Below, piece by piece: positions 16,691-24,420 of a DNA stretch of 64,000 nt (positions within the stretch are counted from its first letter, which is position 1; each line of letters begins with the position of its first letter). A program made the position numbers and the translations under genes. Source of the stretch: JBMNFI01 sp050949225 (GTDB lineage Bacteria > Bacillota > Dehalobacteriia > UBA4068); the NCBI GenBank assembly GCA_050949225.1, contig JBMNFI010000002.1, forward strand, positions 1 to 64,000, read 5' to 3'. The notes beneath the pieces are model-generated. The model made no database searches. It saw only the letters and a program-made list of their open reading frames with translations, and was not told the origin of the DNA.

Positions 16691-17821
16691 TTAAAACTCT
16701 TTCTCTTGCTTTAATTGATCACGCTTATAAGATAATTCGCGGATTTCCTGTTGTGCCTTTTCAATAGCTGCCATTTGCTCCTGGAATAACTTATCCAGGC
16801 GCTCTATCTGTTGCTCGTACTCTTCTGTGCTATTTGGTTTTTTCTTGATCTCTTCATGAAAAGCAGCCCTTTGGGGATTATCACTTAACTCATCAGCGGA
16901 CAGCTCTTCCTGTGATTGAAAAGACTCATCTTCTTTTGCCGGTGATGGCTTTGATTGTCCCAAAGACTCCTCAGCCGCAGCAACAGGTGGCATCTCTTTG
17001 TCCTTTTCAGGAGAAAAAGCAACACCGGCAGGCACGATTTCATATTCGCTGCTTTCCTCAATTTCCGGGATATAACCCGGCTTTTCTTGATCCAAAACAT
17101 CGCTGGCGTAAATGGTTTCCCCCATTTGTTCATCCCAAAAAACCTGCTCCTTTTGAGCAGCCTTTGTAACATTTACATCAGTCGACACTTCCGATGGCTG
17201 CTCCTTGTCAGAGGAAGAGCCTGTAATTTCTTTTATTTCTTCACGCTCCACAGCAATGGTAGAAGTCTCTCCTAACACGGGATTAACCGCAGAAGGAATT
17301 GCCTCTTGAGCCAAAGCCTGACCTGCTATATAAAAGTCATCAAGCTCTTGATCTTCTGCAAACCCCTGATCTGCCTCATGCAGGCTTTCCTCTGGCACAG
17401 GCTCTACCGCATCCGAAACCTTATCTTGTGCCAAAACTGTATCACCAAGATCATCGCTAATAGCCGGCGATCCAGAGGGTTTTGCTGCGGTAGCTTCTTT
17501 AGAGGCCATCGTTGTTAAGTATGTCACCAGCTTTGAGAATTCCATCTTAGACATGCTTTCCTGAGCAAAAGTCAAGATCTCGCTAATTTCCTCCTCTGTA
17601 CTGGCATGTTCCAAGATCTCCAATAAAACCTCATCACTAACATATTGGTCAATGGTTTTATCAAAATTTTCACTTACTTTATTTATGTAATTATCCGCAG
17701 CAGCCTGTTCCCGCTCTTCCTGTTTTTCCTGCCCTTCCTGCCGCTCTGTCATGATCAGCACTCGAACCATAATAATAACTAACGCCACTCCGATTCCCAC
17801 ATAGATTAGGAATTCATACAT
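16691..17821 (-). CDS. Membrane-anchored acidic protein with coiled-coil tail, unknown
   Basis: 376 residues. An N-terminal transmembrane helix (about 5-24, LIYVGIGVALVIIMVRVLIM) is followed by an acidic region. Residues 30-110 look helical (VLLEILEHASTEEEISEILTFAQ). A long low-complexity stretch rich in Glu, Ser, Ala and Pro runs to about 320. The C-terminal coiled coil (about 325-376) includes EEYEQQIERLDKLFQEQMAA and ends KREQLKQEKEF-like. Such a layout suits a divisome- or scaffold-type protein, but no domain is recognised. The start ATG 17821 has AAGGAG upstream. It lies 35 bp downstream of pepV. Confidence 0.72.
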   Translation of the reverse strand: MYEFLIYVGIGVALVIIMVRVLIMTERQEGQEKQEEREQAAADNYINKVSENFDKTIDQYVSDEVLLEILEHASTEEEISEILTFAQESMSKMEFSKLVTYLTTMASKEATAAKPSGSPAISDDLGDTVLAQDKVSDAVEPVPEESLHEADQGFAEDQELDDFYIAGQALAQEAIPSAVNPVLGETSTIAVEREEIKEITGSSSDKEQPSEVSTDVNVTKAAQKEQVFWDEQMGETIYASDVLDQEKPGYIPEIEESSEYEIVPAGVAFSPEKDKEMPPVAAAEESLGQSKPSPAKEDESFQSQEELSADELSDNPQRAAFHEEIKKKPNSTEEYEQQIERLDKLFQEQMAAIEKAQQEIRELSYKRDQLKQEKEF

Positions 17822-17856
17822 ATAAATTCTCCTTTTATGACAATTTTCAGATTCAG

Positions 17857-19269
17857 CTATTTTGATAAAACATACATTGCCTGGACGTATATTTTACTTA
17901 AACGGATCAGATCCTTTTGCGATAAATATTCATCTGCTTGATGAGCTAACTGCTCTTGCTTGGGAAAGACCGGACCATATCCCACAAATTTATCAAAGAC
18001 CCGGGCATATGTTCCTCCCCCAATCACCAAGGGCTCGCTGTCATCTCCGGTAATCTGCCGATAAGATTGCAAAAGATCCTGTACAAATGGTTCATCTAAA
18101 GGGACAAAAAGAGGTTCCTTAGCCTCCGACACAGCAAGATGCAAACCATAAAATACCGCAGTTTTTTTAATCCGCTCTAAGAAATACTGCCACTTAAAGG
18201 TAACAGGAAAACGGAAATCTATGCCTACAGTAATTTTCCGATCATCCATTAGTAAAGAAGTCGGGGCCATACTGGTTTTTCCATATTGATCTTCAGCATA
18301 AACGCCTAAAGCGCTGCCATCAAAATCACAACCCGTAAGTTCGTAACAGTTTTTGAGAAAAACACCTGTCGCACCGCTGACGGGTAATCGGTTTAAAAAG
18401 TCCAACAATAACGTAATTGCATTACGTCCTTTTTCCGGCAAGGAGCCATGGGTGGTTTTCCCCAATGCCTTAATGTTATAACCATCATCTGTTGCCATTA
18501 GCAGCAGATGATCATGGTCCGACCATTTGGCATAGGCTTCTTCTAAGAGAAACGAACCGTGCGGTGAAAGAGTTAAAAAAGCTTCTGCTCGATCGGGAAT
18601 AACATTATCACTCACACCACCATGCAGTTTTTTAATAACGATATCACCAGCTTCATCACCACGCTTGGCCGATAGTTCAAAATGGACGATACCCTTTTCA
18701 CCATAGATTAACGGAAACTGGGCATCCGGCGTAAAACCAAAATCGGGCTTTGGACAATGCTGCAAAAAATAATCCATGCAAGCAAAACCGGATTCTTCAT
18801 CCGTGCCGATAATCAAACGAAGTTTGTTGTTAAGAGGCAAATTGCTCTCTTTAAGCGCTCTGAGCGCATACAAGCAAGCAATCAACGGACCTTTATCATC
18901 CACGGCACCGCGGCCGTAAATTTTTCCGTCTGATATTTGGCCGCCAAAGGGCTCTTTAGTCCAGGCGTTGCCTGCCGGCACCGTATCGATGTGACAAAGG
19001 ATGCCCACTTGCTTTTGTGAGGGTTTAACTTGAGTTTGATAGTCAATCAAACCCACATAACCCTCCAAGTTTTGGCAAGGCAACTGCCACTTGTCGGCCT
19101 TTTGCAAAACAAATTGCAAAGCTGCAGCGATTCCGGCTCCAAAAGGAGCCTGCTGCCTTGCAGCGGCCTTAGTCGTATCAAAAGTCAAAAGTTTTTGTAA
19201 ATCACTGGTCATTTCTTCACTGTAACCATCAATATAATCATCAAGGATTGCTTCAAAAATTTCTTTCAC
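17857..19269 (-). CDS. pepV: Dipeptidase PepV-like (M20 family)
   Basis: 470 residues, the PepV/Sapep length. M20 metal-site motifs are present: the first zinc histidine and the catalytic Asp in LCHIDTVPAGN, the bridging Asp in GRGAVDDKGPL, and the general-base/metal Glu pair in GTDEESG. A lid or dimerisation insertion sits mid-protein (about 190-320), and a C-terminal GGGTYAR contributes to the active site. The enzyme hydrolyses dipeptides, including beta-Ala- or D-Ala-containing ones, in the cytosol. It is the first gene of the minus-strand run down to 15.5 kb and is divergent from the GerM lipoprotein. The intergenic stretch to 19500 holds both promoters but no clear operator. Confidence 0.93.
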   Translation of the reverse strand: MKEIFEAILDDYIDGYSEEMTSDLQKLLTFDTTKAAARQQAPFGAGIAAALQFVLQKADKWQLPCQNLEGYVGLIDYQTQVKPSQKQVGILCHIDTVPAGNAWTKEPFGGQISDGKIYGRGAVDDKGPLIACLYALRALKESNLPLNNKLRLIIGTDEESGFACMDYFLQHCPKPDFGFTPDAQFPLIYGEKGIVHFELSAKRGDEAGDIVIKKLHGGVSDNVIPDRAEAFLTLSPHGSFLLEEAYAKWSDHDHLLLMATDDGYNIKALGKTTHGSLPEKGRNAITLLLDFLNRLPVSGATGVFLKNCYELTGCDFDGSALGVYAEDQYGKTSMAPTSLLMDDRKITVGIDFRFPVTFKWQYFLERIKKTAVFYGLHLAVSEAKEPLFVPLDEPFVQDLLQSYRQITGDDSEPLVIGGGTYARVFDKFVGYGPVFPKQEQLAHQADEYLSQKDLIRLSKIYVQAMYVLSK

Positions 19270-19500
19270 ATTGATCTCCTATTCGACATTGTGGAACACT
19301 ATAGAACAAATATCTACAGCTTTTCTATTCTACATTTTTGTTGCTTTTTCCTGTTATATAGATACCTTTTATTTGTTTTTTGGATAAAATACCCTGCCAT
19401 AAAAAGGATTTTAAAGGCTTTAAAAGAATCTCTTTTCTTATAGGGTTTAGATAAAAGGGTTTTCTAAAGATATTATTAACTAAATAGCGAGGATTTTATT

Positions 19501-20499
19501 ATGAACAAAAAACATCTTTTATTAATAATAATTGTTTGCTTAACTATGGTTTTTTCCGCTTGTGCCAATAATGGGGGACAATCCGCCAAAGCTGATGATG
19601 AAAATAACACCGCAGAATCTGACAGGCGGCCTTTTTTGCAAGACACAGAAACTGAAAAAGCCATTGTTTACTATCTGACTGCTGAGCGTAAGTGGCTGGT
19701 CCCGACAACGACAAACATTCCCGCAACTCGTCAAATGGCACAAGTCGCTGTGGAAAAATTGCTGGCAGGGGCGCCCAATGACGACCTAGCTTCGCCCTTA
19801 CCGGAGTCCATCAAGCTGCTGGCTATTTATACCATAAATGATACTGTGTATATAAATTTAACTAAAGAATTTCTTAACATAAAGGAGGACTTGGTTGAAC
19901 GGGCACTGGAATGCCTTATACAAACAACGCTTTCCCAAGCCGAGCAAACTAAACTGCAAATTCTTATCGAGGGCAAAACCGTTGACAAGCTGGGTGATGC
20001 GGATATCAGCAAGCCACTTACTTTAAAGGTCATTAACTGCAACGAAGATCTGGGGTTATCAGATCCTCACATAACCTGTTATTTTTCTGATGAAATGGGC
20101 ATGTATTTGGTTCCCATCTCACGAAAATCTACGGCCAGTAATCTCTCTGGGACTGATTTGACCAATCATTTGATCGAGCAAACCATAGATTTCTTATGGC
20201 AAGGTCCCCCTGAAGAGAGTAGCTTGTATGCGGTCATGCCTGAAACAGGCAAACTTCTTAATCATCGGCTGGAAGGGGATTTATTAACGCTGGATTTTTC
20301 CTCTGATTTTGTCAACTACAGCAGTGGAACCAGCAGCGAAATGCTAATGACTTATGCTCTTTATTATTCCTGCACCGCTATTCCGGGTATTAATAACGTA
20401 AAAATTCTCATTGATGGACAAGTTGCCGATTATTTGCCGGGGGGAACGGATATTAGCAACATTTTATCACCGGATGAACCTCTTAATCTAATACAATAA
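19501..20499 (+). CDS. Lipoprotein with two GerMN domains
   Basis: 332 residues. The signal peptide ends in the lipobox FSAC (about residue 20-21), followed by a Ser/Asp/Glu-rich linker, so the protein should be lipid-anchored outside the membrane. Two GerMN modules follow (about 55-185 and 195-330). The first has the pattern VEKLLAG...SPLPESIKLL.....VYINLTKEF, then TTLSQ..QTKLQILIEG. The second has SSLYAVMPETGKLL...LTLDFSSDF, then TALYYSCTAIPGINNVKILIDGQ. In Bacillus, GerM is needed for sporulation and germination, and the family is widespread in spore-forming Firmicutes. The gene appears monocistronic, about 100 bp upstream of larC. It hints at, but does not prove, sporulation. Confidence 0.88.
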   Translation: MNKKHLLLIIIVCLTMVFSACANNGGQSAKADDENNTAESDRRPFLQDTETEKAIVYYLTAERKWLVPTTTNIPATRQMAQVAVEKLLAGAPNDDLASPLPESIKLLAIYTINDTVYINLTKEFLNIKEDLVERALECLIQTTLSQAEQTKLQILIEGKTVDKLGDADISKPLTLKVINCNEDLGLSDPHITCYFSDEMGMYLVPISRKSTASNLSGTDLTNHLIEQTIDFLWQGPPEESSLYAVMPETGKLLNHRLEGDLLTLDFSSDFVNYSSGTSSEMLMTYALYYSCTAIPGINNVKILIDGQVADYLPGGTDISNILSPDEPLNLIQ

Positions 20500-20603
20500 T
20501 GGCTTATTATTTAAAAATGCCACAGACTTTATTTTGTTACTCTCTTTAAAATATAGTAAAAAACCGCCTTTATCACTGATATTATCACAAAAGGAGTGTT
20601 TTT

Positions 20604-21770
20604 GTGACTAAAACCATCTATTTTGATTGTCCTACCGGTCTTGCCGGTGATATGATCCTTGCCGCTTTACTTGATTGCGGGGCTGATCTTGATTACATTA
20701 AAGAACATTTATTGCGGCTGCAACTGCCCCCTTGGCAAATCTCCTGCCAAGAAACAATTAAGAACCAGCTGGCCGCTAAAAAACTGCAGATTTCTTATGA
20801 AAAAAGTCCTCAACACCGTCACTTGGCAGATATTGAACAGCTAATCATGGCGGCAAACTTTCCGGCCACAGCGGAAAAAACCGCTTTAGCTATTTTCAAT
20901 AAATTAGCGCAGGCGGAAGCGGCTGTCCATGGCACATCCACCGCTAAAGTTCATTTTCATGAAGTAGGAGCTACTGACGCTCTGATTGATATTTGCGGCA
21001 GTGCCTTGGCATTGGACTTTTTAGGAATCGAGAAGGTTTATTCTTCACCATTACCTTTATCTCATGGTTTTGTGACATGTGATCATGGCACCATTGCCAT
21101 ACCGGCGCCTGCCGTTTTAGAGTTACTTAAAGGAGCAAAGCTCCGGCACTCCATGCTGAATGGAGAACTGATAACCCCTACAGGAGCGGCTATTTTGATG
21201 ACGATTATTGCCGACGACGGTTTTTTTGTTCCTGATTTTGTTTTACAAACGACCGGTCGCGGCGCCGGAAAAAGAGATTTACCGGTGGCTAATATTCTGC
21301 GTTTACATTTAGGAAGTACGACGAAAAAGGAAGCCGTTGATGTTCTAACATGCTGGATCGATGACAGTCAGCCCGAGTTTTTAGGCTATTTGTGGGAAAA
21401 AATGCTGGAAAACGACTCGGTTCTGGATATGGGTTACAGCCCTCTTTTTATGAAAAAAGGGCGCCCTGCATGGCAACTTTCCGTAATTACCATGGCAGGG
21501 TCTGCCGAAGAAATAGCCCAACTAATCATGGCAGAGACTTCAACTCTCGGTGTCCGCATCCGTCGTGAAAGACGATTAATCGCCCCACGATACAGCACCA
21601 CGGTAAAAACCCCTTATGGAACTATTGCCATTAAGGTAAGCAAAAAAGGGGCAAGCGTTAACGTCTCTCCGGAATTTTCCAGCTGCCAAAAGGCGGCTCA
21701 ACAAACTGCTCAGCCACTAAAGGCTGTTTACCAGGCTGCTATTGCGGCTTATCTACAACAAAAAACTTAG
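20604..21770 (+). CDS. larC: LarC nickel insertase for nickel-pincer cofactor
   Basis: 388 residues from GTG 20604 (AAGGAG 8 bases upstream), about the full length of the DUF111/LarC family. The N-terminal half shows FDCPTGLAGDMILAALLD, HRHLADI and VHFHEVGATDALIDI; the C-terminal ferredoxin-like half shows TLGVRIRRERR. LarC is a CTP-dependent nickel insertase that completes the nickel-pincer nucleotide cofactor of lactate racemase and relatives. In some lactobacilli larC is split by a programmed frameshift, whereas here it is one open frame. larB, larE and larA are not in the window. It is followed 13 bp later by a HAD phosphatase and then mscL, probably one transcript. Confidence 0.9.
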   Translation: MTKTIYFDCPTGLAGDMILAALLDCGADLDYIKEHLLRLQLPPWQISCQETIKNQLAAKKLQISYEKSPQHRHLADIEQLIMAANFPATAEKTALAIFNKLAQAEAAVHGTSTAKVHFHEVGATDALIDICGSALALDFLGIEKVYSSPLPLSHGFVTCDHGTIAIPAPAVLELLKGAKLRHSMLNGELITPTGAAILMTIIADDGFFVPDFVLQTTGRGAGKRDLPVANILRLHLGSTTKKEAVDVLTCWIDDSQPEFLGYLWEKMLENDSVLDMGYSPLFMKKGRPAWQLSVITMAGSAEEIAQLIMAETSTLGVRIRRERRLIAPRYSTTVKTPYGTIAIKVSKKGASVNVSPEFSSCQKAAQQTAQPLKAVYQAAIAAYLQQKT

Positions 21771-21783
21771 TGAGAGGATATAA

Positions 21784-22437
21784 ATGACTGCAATATTATT
21801 CGATTTAGATGGCACTATCGCCAACTCTTTACCTGGGATACTCGATACCACCCGACGGACTTATGAAAATTTCAATCTGCCTTGGCACAAAGAAGAGGCT
21901 CTTTCCTTAGTTGGCTTACCCCTTTTGGCAGTTGGCGAAAAATTGCTGGGGGCAAACCATGCTCAAGAATATTATGATGCTTATCAAAAAAACTTTTTAT
22001 CTTATCGAGGTGCTGATGTAGAAGCCTATGATGGGATACCCCAATTACTGCAAAAACTTACCGCCCAAGAAATACCTCTGGCTATTGTCACCTCAAAAGT
22101 AAGACGTGGATGTTTAAGAACATTAAAGGCGCTGGACTTGACTCATTATTTTAAGCACCTGGTTACAGCAAGTGATGGCTGCGGTGCAAAGCCCGATCCG
22201 GAGCCGGTTTTATGTGCTTGTCAAAAACTGGGTAAGGAGCCGTCAGAAACTTTATTTATTGGTGACAGTTTTTTTGACATCAAAAGCGGTCAAGCAGCCG
22301 GAACGACGACTTGTGCAGTTTCTTGGGGAGCCGGGAAAAGAGCAGATCTGCTTGCATATGGACCGGATTTTATGGCAGAGAATGTCCCTGAGCTGGATGA
22401 AATTGTTTTTAAATGGCTGCGGCCTTTTAACAAATGA
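21784..22437 (+). CDS. HAD-family phosphatase (phosphoglycolate phosphatase-like)
   Basis: 217 residues with all four HAD motifs: FDLDGTI (motif I, catalytic Asp 7 and Asp 9), IVTSK (motif II), the lysine in AKPDPEPV (motif III) and GDSFFDIKSG (motif IV). A helical C1 cap lies between motifs I and II (about 15-85). This is the Gph/PpaX-type subfamily, acting on small phosphorylated metabolites such as phosphoglycolate or pyrophosphate. The substrate cannot be fixed from sequence. It sits in a tight run larC-HAD-mscL with 13-17 bp gaps and its own AGAGGATATAA-type ribosome site. Confidence 0.92.
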   Translation: MTAILFDLDGTIANSLPGILDTTRRTYENFNLPWHKEEALSLVGLPLLAVGEKLLGANHAQEYYDAYQKNFLSYRGADVEAYDGIPQLLQKLTAQEIPLAIVTSKVRRGCLRTLKALDLTHYFKHLVTASDGCGAKPDPEPVLCACQKLGKEPSETLFIGDSFFDIKSGQAAGTTTCAVSWGAGKRADLLAYGPDFMAENVPELDEIVFKWLRPFNK

Positions 22438-22454
22438 ATTTAGGGGGAGATTAA

Positions 22455-22871
22455 ATGTTAAAAGAATTTAGGGAGTTTTTGATGAGGGGCAATGTAGTAG
22501 ACCTGGCAGTAGCCGTAATTATCGGCGGTGCCTTTGGGAAAATCATCTCATCCCTGGTCGATGATGTTTTAATGCCCTTAATCGGTTTAGCTACTGCCGG
22601 CGTGGATATGAGAGACTGGAGTGTTATGCTTAAGCCGGCCGTAATGGATGGTAGTACGGTTGTTTCATCTGAAGTAGTTTTAAACTATGGCGTTTTTTTG
22701 CAAAACGTTATCGATTTTGTGATCATTGGTTTCTGTATTTTTATTATCATCAAAATCGCCAACAAAGCACAAAAAGCTTTCTCCAAAGAACAAGAGGTTA
22801 AAGATGCAGAGGTAAACAAACAAGAGGTTCTGTTAACAGAAATTCGCGACCTCTTAAAAAAAGACAATTAA
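22455..22871 (+). CDS. mscL: Large-conductance mechanosensitive channel MscL
   Basis: 138 residues, the normal MscL length. The amphipathic N-terminus MLKEFREFLMRGNVVDLAVAV leads into TM1 with the pore-lining GGAFGKIISSLVDDVLMPLIG. A short periplasmic loop and TM2 (about 78-98, VIDFVIIGFCIFIIIK) follow, then a charged C-terminal helix ending LLTEIRDLLKK. Five subunits form a channel that opens under membrane tension and releases solutes during hypo-osmotic shock. It is the last gene of the larC-HAD-mscL run, and an intrinsic terminator follows within 10 bp. Confidence 0.98.
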   Translation: MLKEFREFLMRGNVVDLAVAVIIGGAFGKIISSLVDDVLMPLIGLATAGVDMRDWSVMLKPAVMDGSTVVSSEVVLNYGVFLQNVIDFVIIGFCIFIIIKIANKAQKAFSKEQEVKDAEVNKQEVLLTEIRDLLKKDN

Positions 22872-22880
22872 AAATAAAAG

Positions 22881-22918
22881 CCGACAGCTTCTTTTAGATA
22901 AAGCTGTCGGTCTTTTAT
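22881..22918 (+). terminator. Terminator after mscL
   Basis: CCGACAGCTT pairs with AAGCTGTCGG (22881-22910), followed by TCTTTTATTTTT. The A-rich left flank could also let it serve the convergent gene that ends at 22946. Confidence 0.88.
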
Positions 22919-22945
22919 TTTTAAGTTTTCCGCTGCCCAGCAGCT

Positions 22946-23776
22946 TTATTGCATGACCAACATCGTTAAATAAAAATCTGTATTAGTCGTATTATTTTTT
23001 TTACGGATAGAAACACCAATATTTTTAGCGGAAGGGGAAAGGATGTTAGAATTTCCCTCCCCGGTAATTAATGCATCAAAAAAAGATTGAGCGGAGGGGA
23101 AACCATAGGCAATATTTTCCCCCACATTGCTTAGTCCGTATTGAGCCACCCTTTGCTCATAAGTACCATTAGTGGGCGAGTTATGACTAAAAAAGCCTTT
23201 TTCCGCCATGTCCTTAGAGTGAGCCTGCGCCATCATAATCAGGGTGTTATGATTACTAAAACTTTTTAAACCTTTATCCTTCCGATAATCGTTGACCAGT
23301 TTAATAAACTCCTTTTCTGTATCAGAGAGCGATAAAAGAACACCTGAATCCGTGATCATTACGGTTTTCGTCTTATTATTCCAGTTCACATTGGTTTTAA
23401 GGCTTTCTCCCACAAACCGAATAGGAACCAAGGTGCGCCCTTTAATCACTTTAGCAGGCACATCTAAAGTTATACTCTTGCCATTAACGGTAGTATTTGT
23501 TTTATTGAGGTAAAGGAGAATAATATCGGATCCTTTACTTAGAGTGACTTTTTTGGTTGAGCCCTGGTAATTAACGCAACAGCCAAGATTTTCGGCAACA
23601 GCACGAACCGGCACCAGCACACGTCCTTGTTCAAGAACGGGCGCAACATCCGGTTGCAAAGTGGTACCGTTGACCACGACTTTTACCTCCTGTGTAGCTA
23701 AAGCAGGAACTATCGTCACAGCCATAATCAGGGCGCAAGCCAATATCACAATTAGGATTTTTTTATTCTTAAACAT
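22946..23776 (-). CDS. Exported CAP/SCP-domain protein with copper-amine-oxidase-N module
   Basis: 276 residues from ATG 23776 (AAGGAGGT upstream; an in-frame upstream start lacks support). The signal peptide (about 1-27) ends PALA. Residues about 30-140 form a copper-amine-oxidase N-terminal-like module with two LVPxRxVxE motifs (VLVPVRAVAENLG and LVPIRFVGESL), similar to the C-terminus of the giant protein at 5.6-12.2 kb. The CAP/SCP (YkwD-like) domain, about 150-276, shows FIKLVNDYRKDKGL, MAQAHSKDMAEKGFFSHNSP and VGENIAYGF. Family members are extracellular; function in bacteria is mostly unknown, with some linked to sporulation or wall biology. It diverges from the orphan riboswitch-like RNA at 23.9 kb. 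Confidence 0.9.
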   Translation of the reverse strand: MFKNKKILIVILACALIMAVTIVPALATQEVKVVVNGTTLQPDVAPVLEQGRVLVPVRAVAENLGCCVNYQGSTKKVTLSKGSDIILLYLNKTNTTVNGKSITLDVPAKVIKGRTLVPIRFVGESLKTNVNWNNKTKTVMITDSGVLLSLSDTEKEFIKLVNDYRKDKGLKSFSNHNTLIMMAQAHSKDMAEKGFFSHNSPTNGTYEQRVAQYGLSNVGENIAYGFPSAQSFFDALITGEGNSNILSPSAKNIGVSIRKKNNTTNTDFYLTMLVMQ

Positions 23777-23892
23777 GGAGACCTCCTTAAAAGATTCTCT
23801 CCAACGGCTAAACAAACTTCATCTGTAGAGATTTATATTCTAGAAATAAATGTCAGATCCTTTATTTACATAAATTTATTAAAATAAAAAAC

Positions 23893-23921
23893 TTGCATTA
23901 TCAAAAGATCTATGCTATGAT
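23893..23921 (+). promoter_or_regulatory. Promoter of structured RNA copy B
   Basis: TTGCAT and TATGAT are separated by exactly 17 bp. Transcription should begin near 23928, just upstream of the conserved RNA blocks. Confidence 0.7.
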
Positions 23922-23934
23922 TCTAATATATTTA

Positions 23935-24052
23935 GATTTACAAATTGTCCGAAGCTGTTTGACCTAAAGTAAAAACCATGGCAAACAGCCACTGGGTAGC
24001 AGTGGAAACGCTTCTATCTCCCGCATTGGAAAGGATGATATTGATCTGTAAT
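23935..24052 (+). promoter_or_regulatory. Structured leader, candidate Moco-type riboswitch (copy B, orphan)
   Basis: The same ordered blocks as copy A at 12349-12475 are present: GTCCGA-AGC, a helix closed by GCTGTTTG and CAAACAGC, CCACTGGGTA, GTGGAAAC, TCTCCCG and ATTGGAAAGGAT. The helix between the first blocks has a different sequence from copy A but is still paired, which is covariation-like support for a conserved fold. A terminator follows at 24055. No ORF of credible size occurs between here and the M29 aminopeptidase 330 bp away, and that gene has its own promoter. The ligand class (Moco) is a guess from memory. Confidence 0.6.
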
Positions 24053-24054
24053 TT

Positions 24055-24092
24055 ACAGGTTATTTTCCGATGTGGAAAATAACCTGTTTTTT
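24055..24092 (+). terminator. Terminator of structured RNA copy B
   Basis: ACAGGTTATTTTCC pairs with GGAAAATAACCTGT, followed by TTTTTATTT. It directly follows the aptamer-like region, as expected for an expression platform. Confidence 0.88.
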
Positions 24093-24136
24093 ATTTCTCA
24101 TAAGTTCTTTTAAAATTTTGCCAGAATAACCGCATA

Positions 24137-24209
24137 GTTTTACCCTGTAGGATAAGCATGAAGCATTGCTTTTAGCAGGAAGCAATGCTTCTGCCTATCC
24201 TTCGTAAAA
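24137..24209. repeat. Long imperfect hairpin (73 nt)
   Basis: GTTTTAC, AGGATA, GCA and GAAGCATTGCTT are followed in reverse order by their complements (AAGCAATGCTTC, TGC, TATCCT, GTAAAAC) around a loop of about 8 nt. No T-run follows, so it is not a typical terminator. It could be a MITE-like remnant or a structured RNA element. It lies in the gene-free gap between the orphan riboswitch-like RNA and the M29 aminopeptidase; otherwise I see nothing in that gap except terminators and a promoter. Confidence 0.7.
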
Positions 24210-24297
24210 CAATTGCGACTTTTAAATAATTGCCCCATAACTGCACTTTTGTGATTGCTTTATAGACAAAGGTGTAATTCTTTCCTATTTTCCCCGC

Positions 24298-24333
24298 AAA
24301 CAGGAACTTTTAAAAGTTCCTGTTTGTTTTTTA
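24298..24333 (+). terminator. Second terminator upstream of aminopeptidase
   Basis: AAACAGGAACTTTT pairs with AAAAGTTCCTGTTT, followed by GTTTTTT. It separates the riboswitch region from the aminopeptidase gene, so transcripts from 23.9 kb are unlikely to reach that gene. Confidence 0.85.
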
Positions 24334-24352
24334 CCCTTTCGTAAACGAACTC

Positions 24353-24381
24353 TTGTAGATAGCAATTATTTAAGGTACAAT
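24353..24381 (+). promoter_or_regulatory. Promoter of M29 aminopeptidase
   Basis: TTGTAG and TACAAT are 17 bp apart, about 40 bp upstream of the ATG at 24421. Confidence 0.6.
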
Positions 24382-24420
24382 AAAAAAGACTGTTCTACTT
24401 TATAAAAAGGAGTCGACACC

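Noticed and set aside
20604..21770. Programmed frameshift in larC
   Set aside because: The frame is uninterrupted from start to stop.
23935..24092. Copy B as the leader of the M29 aminopeptidase gene
   Set aside because: A second intrinsic terminator (24298-24333) and a separate promoter (24353-24381) lie between them.
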